Below, piece after piece: positions 8,121-16,099 of a stretch of DNA of 64,000 nt. Both the position numbers and the translations under genes were made by a program. The notes under the pieces were generated by a model. It saw only the letters and a program-made list of their open reading frames with translations, had not been told where the DNA came from and ran no database searches. Position 1 is the first letter of the stretch, and every line of letters starts with the position of its first letter. The stretch is from JACVRW01 sp963716215 (GTDB taxonomy: Bacteria > Actinomycetota > Thermoleophilia > Solirubrobacterales > Thermoleophilaceae), in the NCBI GenBank assembly GCA_963716215.1, contig OY970298.1:1240001-1304000 (forward strand). The letters run 5' to 3'.

Positions 8121-9626
8121 ATGCCTGTCGTGGCCCTCGATCGGCGCGCTTTCCTCGGCCTCGGCGCCGCCGGTGCGCTCGGCGTGGCGCTGCCTTTCGA
8201 GGCCGGAGCGGCCGCGCTTCCCAAACCCGCCGCCCGGGCTCTGCGCGCGGCGGTGCGCGGGCGCGTGCTGTTCCCCGGTACGCCGGGGTACAACGCCGGA
8301 CGGCTCGTCTACAACACGCGCTACGACGGCATCCGCCCACAGGCGGTCGTGCAGGCCCGCGACACGCGCGACGTGCAGGCCGTCGTCCAGTGGGCGGATC
8401 GCTTCGGCGTGCGCATCGTTCCGCGTTCGGGCGGCCACAGCTACGCCGGCTACTCGACGACCGCGAACGGCGTCGTCATCGACCTCAGCCGCCTGCGCGG
8501 GATCCGCGTCTCGAACGGCCGGGCGACCGTGGGCGCCGGCACCCAGCTGATCGACGTCTACTCCAAGCTCGCCAGCCGCGGGCTGCTCGTGCCGGCGGGG
8601 TCATGCCCCTCGGTGGGGATCGCCGGTCTGGCCCTTGGCGGCGGCCACGGGCTGTCCGGTCGCCGCTTCGGGCTGACCACCGACAACCTGACCGCGGCCA
8701 CCATCGTCACCGCCGACGGACGCGCCCGGCGCGTCGACGCCGACACGAACGATGACCTCTACTGGGCCTGCCGCGGCGGCGGCGGGGGCAACTTCGGGAT
8801 CGTCACCTCGCTCACGTTCCGCGCCCACCGCGCGAACGGCGCCGCCTGGTTCTTCATCCGCTTCCCGTGGAGCCAGGCGAGCGAGGCGCTGGCCGCCTGG
8901 CAGCGGTTCGCGCCCGGTGCCCCGCCCGCGCTCACCTCGATCTTCTCGCTGGGCACCACCGGCGGGGCCGGGTCGCCGAGCGTGACCGCGCTCGGGCAGT
9001 ACTTCGGCTCGGAAGCCGCGTTGCGCCGGCTGATCGGGCCGCTCGCGCGTGTGTCGGGCGCGTCGGTCTCCACCGGCAGCTCCACGATGATGAGCCTCGT
9101 GCTGCGCTGGGCCGGCTGCCTGGACGAGGGTCTGCGCTCGTGTCATACGAAGGGGACCAGCCCCGGGGGTCAGCTGCCGCGAGCGGCGTTCTACGCCAAA
9201 TCCGACTACTTCGACGAGCCGCTGCCGGCGCGCGCCCGACAGGTGATGATCGACTGGATCGAGCGCCGCCAGCGCACGCCCGCGCTCGGCTCTGGTGCGC
9301 TGATCCTCGACGCCTACGGCGGGGCGTACAACCGGCCGGCCGCCGACGCCACGGCGTTCGTGCACCGCGACATGCTGTTCTCGCTCCAGTACGGCGCCTA
9401 CTTCACCGGCAGCGACACGCCCAGCCGCCGCTGGATCAACGGGGTCTGGAAGGCGCTGCGGCCGTACGCGTCGGGTCAGGCCTACCAGAACTACATCGAC
9501 CCTCAGCTCACCACCTGGCGCCGCGCCTACTACGGCTCCAACCTCGCGCGGCTGCGCGAGATCAAGCAGCAGGTGGACCCCGATTTCATGTTCCGCTTCC
9601 GCCAGGCGATCCCGCCGGCCGCCTGA
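8121..9626 (+). CDS. Secreted FAD-linked oxidase, berberine bridge enzyme type
   Basis: A 501-residue protein with a Tat-type signal (LDRRAFLGLGAAGALGVAL), a PCMH FAD-binding domain (about 75-245) and a C-terminal BBE segment (QNYIDPQLTTWRRAYYG). Both residues that carry bicovalently attached FAD in this family are visible: His in RSGGHSYAGYS and Cys in GSCPSVGIAGLALGGGHG. Family members oxidise sugars, alkaloids or phenolic alcohols using O2. The start could be the ATG at 8121, or the GTG at 8130, which has TAGGAT seven bases upstream in the leaderless pattern. It follows the MFS gene by one base and precedes another MFS gene. Confidence 0.88.
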   Translation: MPVVALDRRAFLGLGAAGALGVALPFEAGAAALPKPAARALRAAVRGRVLFPGTPGYNAGRLVYNTRYDGIRPQAVVQARDTRDVQAVVQWADRFGVRIVPRSGGHSYAGYSTTANGVVIDLSRLRGIRVSNGRATVGAGTQLIDVYSKLASRGLLVPAGSCPSVGIAGLALGGGHGLSGRRFGLTTDNLTAATIVTADGRARRVDADTNDDLYWACRGGGGGNFGIVTSLTFRAHRANGAAWFFIRFPWSQASEALAAWQRFAPGAPPALTSIFSLGTTGGAGSPSVTALGQYFGSEAALRRLIGPLARVSGASVSTGSSTMMSLVLRWAGCLDEGLRSCHTKGTSPGGQLPRAAFYAKSDYFDEPLPARARQVMIDWIERRQRTPALGSGALILDAYGGAYNRPAADATAFVHRDMLFSLQYGAYFTGSDTPSRRWINGVWKALRPYASGQAYQNYIDPQLTTWRRAYYGSNLARLREIKQQVDPDFMFRFRQAIPPAA

Positions 9627-9648
9627 AACCGCCTGCGAGGATGAGCCG

Positions 9649-10887
9649 GTGGACCGCTTGTCGATCCGCCGCCTCCGGGCACAGCCCGGCTACCTGCCGT
9701 TCGTAAGTGCCGCCACGCTCGCGCGGGTGTCCGACGAGATGTTCTCGGTCGGCGTGGTCCTGCTCGTGCTCGAGCGCACCGGCAGCGCCAGCCTCGCCGG
9801 CCTGACGGTGGCCGCGATCACGCTGCCCAGCCTGATCTCGGGGCCGCTGCTGGGCGCCTGGCTCGACCTGACCGGCCGCAGGCGCGGGCTGATGGTGGCC
9901 GACCAGCTGCTGATCGCGGGCATGCTGCTGATCCTGGTGCTGGTGGCCGGCGACGCGCCGAACTGGGTCACGCCGCTGGTGGTCCTGATGGCGGGCGTGA
10001 CCTATCCGCTCTCGTTCGGCGGCTTCACCAGCTTCATTCCCGTGCTCGTGCCGGACGACCTGCTGGCCCCGGCCAACGCCTTCGAGACCACGAGCTTCAA
10101 CGGCGCCCTGGTGCTCGGGCCCGCCCTCGCCGGCACGCTGGCGGGCGCGTTCGGACCGGAGACGTCGCTGCTCGTGGAGGCGGGGCTGGCGCTGCTCGCG
10201 CTGGTCCTGATCCTGCGCATCCCCGACCTCGACCGCGGGGGCGACCGCGGCGCGGGCGACCGCACGCTGCTCGGCGTGGCCGCCGCGGGGATCCGCCAGA
10301 TCGTCTCGGTGCCGGAGCTGCGCGGCATCACCGCGGCCTCTGCGATCGGCCTTGGTGGCCTCGGCCTCCTGACCGTGGCGTTCCCGCTGTTCGCGGTCGA
10401 GCACCTCGGCGGCGAGCGCAGCGACGCCGGCTACATGTGGGCGGCGTTCGCGGTCGGCTCGACCCTGGGCGCGCTCAGCCTGGTGCGCCTGCAGCGGCGC
10501 GTGCCGCCCCAGTGGATCGTGCTCGCCGGCTACGCGATCTTCGGGGCCGCGATGCTCACCTGGCCGCTGGCCGGCACGCTGCCGGTGCTGCTGTTCGCGA
10601 TCGCCGCCGCCGGGCTGGCCGACGGTCCCGCCCTGGCGGCCCAGTTCGCGGTCCGCCAGCAGGTCGTACCGCCCTCGCTCTACGGCCAGGTGTTCACCAC
10701 AGCCGCCGGGCTCAAGGTCGGATCGTTTGCGATGGGCGCGGGCCTGGCCGGGCCGCTGGTCACCGGGATCGGGTCGGCCGAGACGATCGTCGTGGCCGCA
10801 GCCGCGCAGATGCTGGCCGCGGTCGTGGGCCTGACCCTGATGCGAATCCCGGGGCGAGCTCTTACTCAGGCGTCGCCGGGCGGCTGA
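9649..10887 (+). CDS. MFS transporter (12-TM, multidrug/enterobactin-exporter like)
   Basis: A 412-residue membrane protein from the GTG at 9649. Its opening (FVSAATLARVSDEMFSVGV) and the motif GAWLDLTGRRRGLMV after helix 2 fit the MFS_3/EntS-type subgroup of exporters. About twelve hydrophobic helices are spread over the whole length, with a central loop RGGDRGAGDR. It follows the flavoenzyme by 22 bases and may be cotranscribed with it, so a product of that oxidase is a conceivable substrate, but this is a guess. The 3' end overlaps the convergent membrane gene ending at 10862. Confidence 0.85.
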   Translation: MDRLSIRRLRAQPGYLPFVSAATLARVSDEMFSVGVVLLVLERTGSASLAGLTVAAITLPSLISGPLLGAWLDLTGRRRGLMVADQLLIAGMLLILVLVAGDAPNWVTPLVVLMAGVTYPLSFGGFTSFIPVLVPDDLLAPANAFETTSFNGALVLGPALAGTLAGAFGPETSLLVEAGLALLALVLILRIPDLDRGGDRGAGDRTLLGVAAAGIRQIVSVPELRGITAASAIGLGGLGLLTVAFPLFAVEHLGGERSDAGYMWAAFAVGSTLGALSLVRLQRRVPPQWIVLAGYAIFGAAMLTWPLAGTLPVLLFAIAAAGLADGPALAAQFAVRQQVVPPSLYGQVFTTAAGLKVGSFAMGAGLAGPLVTGIGSAETIVVAAAAQMLAAVVGLTLMRIPGRALTQASPGG

Positions 10888-11404
10888 GGCTTCGACTCCT
10901 CCTCGCCGCCGAGCCGCAGCTGCTCGCCCTCCTGGGGCTCGTAGGGCTCGAACTCGGGCGGCGGGAGCGGCTCGGTCGGAGCCTCGCCGCCTGACGTGGC
11001 GGGACGCGGCGCGCGCGGGCGGCGGTCGGGGCGCCGCTGTGTCGGGGCAGGTCGTCGGCGGGTCGCTTGGCCCGCTCGCGCAGGCCGGCTACCACGAGGA
11101 TCGCCGCGCACACGAGCGCGAGCAGGTTCTGGCCGAGCGGCCGGTCGAACAGCCGCACCACGATCAGCGCCGCCGCCCACGCCCCGGCGGCCGCGATCAC
11201 GGTCCCGTCGCCGAACGGCAGGTGGAAGTCCTTGCCGAGCGCCCGGGCGCGCAGCAGGGCGAGCACCGCCAGCGCCACCAGGATCTCGGCCACCTCCACC
11301 AGGGAGAACGGGCCGAAGGTGCTGATCGCCAGCAGCACCGCGCCGACTGCGGCGGCCTTCTGCTCGGCGCCCAGCAGGCGAAAGGTCCGGACGATCTCAG
11401 CCAT
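10862..11404 (-). CDS. Membrane protein with probable frameshift in C-terminal tail
   Basis: The frame from ATG 11404 encodes 180 residues. The first ~115 are convincing: an amphipathic N-terminus and hydrophobic helices (AAAVGAVLLAISTFGPFSLVE, read in part, AEILVALAVLALL and LLALVCAAILVVAGL). After about LRERAKRPADD (near 11060) the frame turns into Arg/Ser-rich low-quality sequence. The frame offset by one, ending at 10866, instead encodes an acidic tail (PPPEFEPYEPQEGEQLRLGG) with better codon use. A single lost base around 11031-11075 would join them. The gene is the last of an overlapping EVE-DUF2203-membrane trio. Function unknown. Confidence 0.6.
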   Translation of the reverse strand: MAEIVRTFRLLGAEQKAAAVGAVLLAISTFGPFSLVEVAEILVALAVLALLRARALGKDFHLPFGDGTVIAAAGAWAAALIVVRLFDRPLGQNLLALVCAAILVVAGLRERAKRPADDLPRHSGAPTAARARRVPPRQAARLRPSRSRRPSSSPTSPRRASSCGSAARRSRSLSRPATPE

Positions 11405-11789
11405 CGTCGAGCGGGCGCCGCCCGCCGAACCCGGCGTCCGGCTCGTGCCAGTAGCCGATCTCAGGCTCGCCCTCTTCCCAGCACAGGTAGATCTCGCGGC
11501 CGTCGCGCAGCGCCGGGAAGTCCACCAGGCCGCGGTCGAGGTCGCGCAGCACGACGCCGTACTCGCGCAGCTCGAGCATCGACTCGCGCAGCTCCAGGAA
11601 GCCCTCCGAGACGAGCTTGCCGGGCTGGCCGCCGCCGTTGGTCTGGCCCACGGCCTCCAGCGCGGCGCGCGCCTCGGCGTCGCCCAAGCGCTCGCGGGCG
11701 GCGCGCAGCTTCTCGAGCAGCTCCGCCACCCGTGGCAGCAGCGCCGTGGCTTCCTCCAGCGTGTAGTGGCGAGCGTGTTCCGGGGTCAC
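11397..11789 (-). CDS. DUF2203 family protein
   Basis: A 130-residue protein from the GTG at 11789. It begins with HYTLEEATALLPRVAELLEKL, contains VLRDLDRGLVDFPALRDGREIYLCW and ends with EPEIGYWHEPDAGFGGRRPLD, which is the typical DUF2203 layout (a helical N-terminus, then a compact region with conserved Asp, Trp and His). The biochemical role of the family is unknown. The start overlaps the EVE-domain gene stop by two bases and its own stop overlaps the next ATG by eight bases, so all three are read from one message. Confidence 0.85.
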   Translation of the reverse strand: MTPEHARHYTLEEATALLPRVAELLEKLRAARERLGDAEARAALEAVGQTNGGGQPGKLVSEGFLELRESMLELREYGVVLRDLDRGLVDFPALRDGREIYLCWEEGEPEIGYWHEPDAGFGGRRPLDDG

Positions 11790-12241
11790 GCGGCCGCGGG
11801 CGCCGCCTCGCGGATCCTGCGCCCGAGCAGCTCGGCGTCGGCGTCGCTGACGGTGCGGAGCTGCCCCTGGAAGGCGAGGTGCCAGTGCTCGAGCGGCCAC
11901 TTGGCCACGTGCTCGAGCTGACCGGCGAGCTCGACGGCGGGCACGAAGTCCTCCTCGTCGAGCACCAGCTCGGGCTCGGTCTCGAAGCGCCACGGATAGG
12001 GGTCCACCTTGCCGGGCTTGCCCGGCCAGATCTTCTCGCGGTCCTCGTACATCTCGCCGGTCACCCGCACGCTGCCGGCGAAGGCCTGCAGGACTGTCAC
12101 GTAGAAGACGATCCGGTCACCCGGCTCGATCTGCTCGGCCATCCCGCGCCGGCGCTCCTTCGCGCCGATCACCCGAAAGCCGTGCTCGCGAGTGGCGCGG
12201 AAGTTCTCGAGCGAGCCGGTGAGCACCCAGGTCTTGGCCAC
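11786..12241 (-). CDS. EVE domain protein (PUA-like fold)
   Basis: A 151-residue protein from the GTG at 12241 (VAKTWVLTGSLENFRATRE). The central PGDRIVFYVTVLQAFAGSV and the later VDPYPWRFETEPELVLDEEDF match the EVE domain, a PUA-superfamily fold that binds modified bases in DNA or RNA. TACCCT lies eight bases before this GTG, so the start is chosen on the leaderless pattern; a TTG at 12250 would leave no spacing. It heads the minus-strand trio with DUF2203 and a membrane protein. No restriction or modification gene is nearby, so a defence role is not supported. Confidence 0.85.
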   Translation of the reverse strand: MAKTWVLTGSLENFRATREHGFRVIGAKERRRGMAEQIEPGDRIVFYVTVLQAFAGSVRVTGEMYEDREKIWPGKPGKVDPYPWRFETEPELVLDEEDFVPAVELAGQLEHVAKWPLEHWHLAFQGQLRTVSDADAELLGRRIREAAPAAA

Positions 12242-12309
12242 GGCGAACAAGGGTAGTGCCCAGGTGAAGGGCCCGCCCCTCCGGGTCGGTGGCTACCCTT
12301 CGAGCGCCA

Positions 12310-12531
12310 ATGGCTGACGAAGATCTCCACCTGATCGGGCCCGACGAGATCGCGTACAGGCTCGACCTCACCCCGGCTCAGCTCAAGATCACCTGGACCG
12401 CGTTGAAGTCGCTGTCGGACGACTTCGGGCACGACGAGCGCGACGTCCACGAGCTCGTGCGCCAGGTGCTCAACAAGCTGCCCGACGAGCACGCGATCCG
12501 GTCGATCGACATCTCCAAGCGCGGCTCCTGA
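12310..12531 (+). CDS. Small conserved-looking helical protein
   Basis: A 73-residue protein (MADEDLHLIGPDEIAYRLDL...). It is charged, predicted mostly helical, with no membrane segment. TACCCT lies ten bases before the ATG and no ribosome binding site is seen. Codon use is typical of real genes here. It is followed four bases later by the TTG of the sulfatase-fold gene, so the two may be cotranscribed. I do not recognise a family. Confidence 0.7.
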   Translation: MADEDLHLIGPDEIAYRLDLTPAQLKITWTALKSLSDDFGHDERDVHELVRQVLNKLPDEHAIRSIDISKRGS

Positions 12532-12535
12532 GAGC

Positions 12536-14032
12536 TTGAGCGACCGGCTCACACGCAGGGACGTTCTGCGCGCGGGCGGCGCCGCCGCGGGCGGGCTCAC
12601 GCTGCTCGGCGCCGCCGCCTGCGACAGCGAGGACCAGGCGTCGGGTCAGACCCGCGAGGCCAAGCTCGGCCAGGCGCCGACCGGGGCGTTGAACGTCGTC
12701 GTGGTGGTCATGGACAGCCTCCGGGCCGATCACATCTACGGTCGCCGGGCGCGCACCCCCACCTGGGACAAGGCCGCCCGCGAGTCGCTGCGCTTCACGC
12801 GCGCCTACCCGGAGGCGATGCCGACGATCCCCACACGCCGCTCGGTGATGTCGGGCAAGCGGATCTTCCCGTACCGGGGCTGGCACCCCTACGACGGTCT
12901 GCCACCGCAGCCGGGCTGGGAGCCGGTCGGCAGCGACGGCAAGATGTGGACCGAGGTCCTGCGCGACAAGGGCTGGACCACCGGCTACGTCACCGACAAC
13001 CCGCACCTGCTGCTGCCGGTGCACAAGCGCTTCCGCAAGCGCCTCGACCGCGTCGAGCTGGTGGACGGCCAGGTGCCGCTGCGGCGCAAGCCGACCGGCG
13101 CCGTCTCGAGGGACACGCTCAACAAGTACATCCCGCCGTCGCTGCGGGGGTCGCGGCACGAGCCGCGCATGAGGGCCTACCTGCAGGCCAACCCGCGCGA
13201 CCGCCGGGAGGAGGAGTTCCTCTCGCCGCGTGTGTTCACCGAGGCGATGGGCTGGGTCGAGTGGGCGCGCATGCGCCAGCCGTTCGCGCTGGTGGTCGAC
13301 TCGTTCGACGCCCACGAGCCGTGGGACGTGCCGCAGCGGATCAGCGACATGTACGGCTCGCCCGAAAGGAGCGGGGTCGAGCCGATCCAGCCCTTCCCGA
13401 CCCCGGCCGCCAAGTACGCGCCGCTCGGGCTGTCGCAGTCGCTGCTGCGCCGGATGCGCCAGCTGTACGCGTCCGAGGTGACGATGGTGGACATCTGGCT
13501 CGGGCACTTCCTCGACCGGCTGGCCAACCTCGGTCTGCTCGACAACACGCTCGTCGTCCTGACGAGCGACCACGGGGTCCTGCTCGGCGAGTACGGCTGG
13601 GTGGGCAAGCGCTACACCGAGGTGCACACGGAGCTCAGCCACGTGCCGCTGGCGATCCGCCACCCGGACGGCAAGGCCAAGGGCAGGGCCAGCCGCTACT
13701 GGGCCTCCCACCACGACATCGGGCCGACGGTGCTGTCGGCGCTCGGCTACGACGCGCCCGGCCACATGAACGGCGCCGACCTGACGCCGCTGCTCGACGG
13801 CAAGCAGCCGGCCGAGAAGCGCCACTACCGCACCGCCGCGTACAGCACCTACCTGGCCGCCCGCGACGACAAGTGGCTACTGATCTCGGACAACCCGGGC
13901 AAGCAGAAGCGCCTCTACTCGCTCGCGCACGAGGGCCGCGACGTGGCGGCTCGCTACCCGCACCACGTACGCCGCCTGTGGGGCTACCTCGAGCGCGACG
14001 CCGGGCCGAAGGGCCTGCCGAGGTTCAAGTAG
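12536..14032 (+). CDS. Tat-exported lipoprotein of the sulfatase/alkaline phosphatase superfamily, Thr at the nucleophile position
   Basis: A 498-residue protein from a TTG start. A twin-arginine signal (LTRRDVLRAGGAAAGG) ends in a plausible lipidation Cys29. Metal ligands are seen in VVVVVMDSLRADHIYG (Asp60) and LVVLTSDHGVLLGEYGW. The sulfatase signature C/S-x-P-x-R is replaced by Thr97-Ile-Pro-Thr-Arg. Formylglycine cannot form from Thr, so classical sulfatase chemistry is unlikely. Thr is the nucleophile in related phosphotransferases and phosphodiesterases, which this enzyme may resemble. It ends in an eight-base convergent overlap with the peroxiredoxin gene. Substrate unknown. Confidence 0.82.
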   Translation: MSDRLTRRDVLRAGGAAAGGLTLLGAAACDSEDQASGQTREAKLGQAPTGALNVVVVVMDSLRADHIYGRRARTPTWDKAARESLRFTRAYPEAMPTIPTRRSVMSGKRIFPYRGWHPYDGLPPQPGWEPVGSDGKMWTEVLRDKGWTTGYVTDNPHLLLPVHKRFRKRLDRVELVDGQVPLRRKPTGAVSRDTLNKYIPPSLRGSRHEPRMRAYLQANPRDRREEEFLSPRVFTEAMGWVEWARMRQPFALVVDSFDAHEPWDVPQRISDMYGSPERSGVEPIQPFPTPAAKYAPLGLSQSLLRRMRQLYASEVTMVDIWLGHFLDRLANLGLLDNTLVVLTSDHGVLLGEYGWVGKRYTEVHTELSHVPLAIRHPDGKAKGRASRYWASHHDIGPTVLSALGYDAPGHMNGADLTPLLDGKQPAEKRHYRTAAYSTYLAARDDKWLLISDNPGKQKRLYSLAHEGRDVAARYPHHVRRLWGYLERDAGPKGLPRFK

Positions 14033-14594
14033 TCCTGCTGTGCAGCCACCCCTCCACCTCGGACGCGTTGCGATCCGGAGGGAAGACGGGGTAGAACACC
14101 TTCTCGATGCGCCCGGCCCTGGCCACGAAGGTCAGACGCCGGTAGAGCGTGGTGCCGTGCACGTCGAATGTGGGCAGCCCCAGCTCGTCTCGCAGCATCA
14201 GCGGGCCGTCGTTGAGCAGCAGGTAGGGCAGGCTTTCGCGCTCGGCGAAGGCGCTCTGCTCGGCGGGGTCCATCGCGCTGATGCCCACCACGATCGCGCC
14301 CAGGCCGGCGAGCGCTCCGTGGCGGTCGCGGAAGGCACAGCTCTGCGGCGTGCACCCGCGCGCGCCCGGGATGTCGTCCCAGCCCGGCACCAGCGGCTGT
14401 CCGGGGGTGCCGGTGCGGGGGTACACGAACGCCACGAGCGTCCCGAGGGTCGCCGCCTCGCGCAGGTCGAAGCGGCCGCCGCTAGTGGCCGCTAGCGCCA
14501 GCGGCGGCAGCAGGGTCCCGGGCAGGTGGTCGGCGGCGCCGTCGTCCTCGGGGACGGGCAGGTCGGGCGGCAGCGACTCGTAGCTCGAGGACAT
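14025..14594 (-). CDS. Peroxiredoxin-like (AhpC/TSA) protein
   Basis: A 189-residue thioredoxin-fold protein. The region LVAFVYPRTGTPGQPLVP followed by GCTPQSCAFRDRHG matches the bacterioferritin-comigratory type of peroxiredoxin, where the T-P-x-x-C cysteine attacks peroxides; a second Cys sits five residues before it. Later VVGISAMDPAEQSAFAERE and LPTFDVHGTTLYRRLTFV continue the fold. A ~35-residue acidic N-terminal extension precedes the domain. The start overlaps the stop of the upstream small gene by one base (TGATG). Confidence 0.8.
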   Translation of the reverse strand: MSSSYESLPPDLPVPEDDGAADHLPGTLLPPLALAATSGGRFDLREAATLGTLVAFVYPRTGTPGQPLVPGWDDIPGARGCTPQSCAFRDRHGALAGLGAIVVGISAMDPAEQSAFAERESLPYLLLNDGPLMLRDELGLPTFDVHGTTLYRRLTFVARAGRIEKVFYPVFPPDRNASEVEGWLHSRTT

Positions 14595-14860
14595 CAGTCG
14601 ATCGGGATGTTCTCCACCTCGGGCTCGCGGCGGGGGCCGTCGAGGCGCTCCAGGTACCAGTCGATCAGCGAGCGCAGCGTCATCAGGAACTCCCGGATCA
14701 GGTCCGTGAGCTGACCCTGGAGCTCGCGCGGGGCGGCCCGGCGCATCCCGTCGAGCAGCACGAACAGTGCCGACGGGTCGAAGGAGCGCCCGTACGGCGG
14801 TGGCGGGGGAGGAGTGTCCGCGCGCGGCGGCTCGTCGTCTGGCAGCGGCTCAGTGTGCAT
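14594..14860 (-). CDS. Small acidic/Pro-rich protein between ArsA ATPase and peroxiredoxin
   Basis: An 88-residue protein (MHTEPLPDDEPPRADTPPPPPP...) with a disordered Pro-rich N-terminus and a helical C-terminal half (LFVLLDGMRRAAPRELQGQ, then LIREFLMTLRSLIDWYLERL). It overlaps the ArsA gene end by 11 bases and the peroxiredoxin start by one, so it is surely translated in the same operon if real. The family is not recognised. Because it is tied to an ArsA/Get3-like ATPase, a partner role is possible but unsupported. Confidence 0.7.
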   Translation of the reverse strand: MHTEPLPDDEPPRADTPPPPPPYGRSFDPSALFVLLDGMRRAAPRELQGQLTDLIREFLMTLRSLIDWYLERLDGPRREPEVENIPID

Positions 14861-16028
14861 CGCGGTCGGCCGGCTCTGGCTCTTTCTCGAATCGGATCTC
14901 GAGGGTGCCGTCCTCGAAGCTTGCGCCGCTCGCTGAGTAGGCGGCGAGGGCCGGCGGGAGCATGATAGTCCGCTTCTGCGCCCCCACGCGCACGATCACC
15001 TCGATGCCGATCTTCTTCAGGGTGAGGTCGCCCTTCTCGGCGAACGGGACGCTCACTCGCAGGGTCGCCCTGCCGTTGTCGGTGACCAGCTGCTGCGCCA
15101 GCTCCGTGTGGAGCACCGCTGCCGGGTCGTTGTCCTCGAAGACCTCGTCGGAGAGGCGGTCCAGCATCTCCGGACCGACGACCTCGCGCTCCAGGTAGCG
15201 CGCGGTCAGCACTGGCACGGGCTCGAACGCGGAGCGCACCAGCCGCAGCTGCTCGGCTTGCACCTCGCTCCAGGCGGCGAAGTAGCCCTCGGCCGGCAGC
15301 AGCCGGTTGACCACCACCGCGTCCGTCAGATACCCGTACAGGTTGAGGTAGGTGAAGGTGCGCATCGCCTCCTTCACGACCATGCGGTCCGGGTTCATCA
15401 CGAGCCGCACCGACGTGCGCGAGTGGTCGCGCAGGATGCCGTTCATCGCCACGAGGTTGCGCGCCAGGCGCTCCACGTCCTCGAACACCCCCTCGCCGGG
15501 AAGGGGCAGGTCGAACAGCGTGCGCGCGAACGGGGCGAGCTTGCGCTGCGAGGGCAAGATCCGCTCGAGCCACCACGTCACCACGTCCGGGAACGAGAGC
15601 AACCGCAAGGTCTCGCCGGTGGGGGCGCAGTCCACGATCACGCAGTCGAACTCGCCCTCGTCGTGGTGGCGCTTGATCTGGAGCAGGGAGAACAGCTCGT
15701 CCATCCCGGGCGGAACGGTCAGCTCCTCAGCCGCGATGCGGTCCACGCCGCGCTCCTCGAGCAGCGAGCCGAGCCAAGTCTGAACCGCGTCCCAGTGGCG
15801 CTCCATCTCCTCCTGCGCCTGCACCTCCTGGCCGAACAGGTTCAGCCCGACCTGCGTCGGCTCGGCGCCGAGCTCGGCCTCGAGCGAGTCCGACAGGCTG
15901 TGGGCGGGGTCGGTGGAGAGCACCACAGTGCGCAGGCCGTCCGCCGCGCAGCGGCGGGCGGTGGCGGCGGCGACGCTCGTCTTGCCGACGCCACCCTTCC
16001 CCGTGTAGAGGATGGTGCGGGGCGCCAT
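14850..16028 (-). CDS. ArsA/Get3-family ATPase with C-terminal Hsp20-like domain
   Basis: A 392-residue P-loop ATPase of the SIMIBI class. The deviant Walker A is TGKGGVGKTS (residues 9-18), switch I-like VVLSTDPAHSLSDSLEA follows, and DCVIVDCAPTGETLRLL is switch II. The final ~80 residues (RVSVPFAEKGDLTLKKIG, then TIMLPPALAAYSASGASFE) form the small beta-sandwich found at the C-terminus of many actinobacterial ArsA homologues. There is no arsenite pump gene nearby, so it is more likely a Get3-like targeting or redox ATPase than arsenic resistance. Leaderless: TAGGCT nine bases before the ATG. Confidence 0.88.
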   Translation of the reverse strand: MAPRTILYTGKGGVGKTSVAAATARRCAADGLRTVVLSTDPAHSLSDSLEAELGAEPTQVGLNLFGQEVQAQEEMERHWDAVQTWLGSLLEERGVDRIAAEELTVPPGMDELFSLLQIKRHHDEGEFDCVIVDCAPTGETLRLLSFPDVVTWWLERILPSQRKLAPFARTLFDLPLPGEGVFEDVERLARNLVAMNGILRDHSRTSVRLVMNPDRMVVKEAMRTFTYLNLYGYLTDAVVVNRLLPAEGYFAAWSEVQAEQLRLVRSAFEPVPVLTARYLEREVVGPEMLDRLSDEVFEDNDPAAVLHTELAQQLVTDNGRATLRVSVPFAEKGDLTLKKIGIEVIVRVGAQKRTIMLPPALAAYSASGASFEDGTLEIRFEKEPEPADRDAH

Positions 16029-16072
16029 AGCCCGCCAAGCCTAGTCCGCGCGGTCGCCGTTGGGCGCAAGCG

Positions 16073-16087
16073 CTCGGCTCGGCCGAG
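16073..16087. terminator. Short GC hairpin after the epimerase gene
   Basis: CTCGGC (16073-16078) and GCCGAG (16082-16087) form a six-base-pair stem with a three-base loop, 13 bases beyond the 3' end of the gene ending at 16100. No T-run follows. It may be a weak terminator. Confidence 0.3.
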
Positions 16088-16099
16088 TGCGCGCGTTTG

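Noticed and set aside
11786..12241. EVE-domain protein as part of a restriction or defence island
   Set aside because: Neighbours are DUF2203 and a membrane protein; no nuclease, methylase or mobile-element gene is nearby.
14850..16028. Arsenic resistance locus suggested by the ArsA-type ATPase
   Set aside because: No arsB/acr3, arsC or metal-type arsR is adjacent; ArsA/Get3-like ATPases in actinobacteria commonly stand alone.
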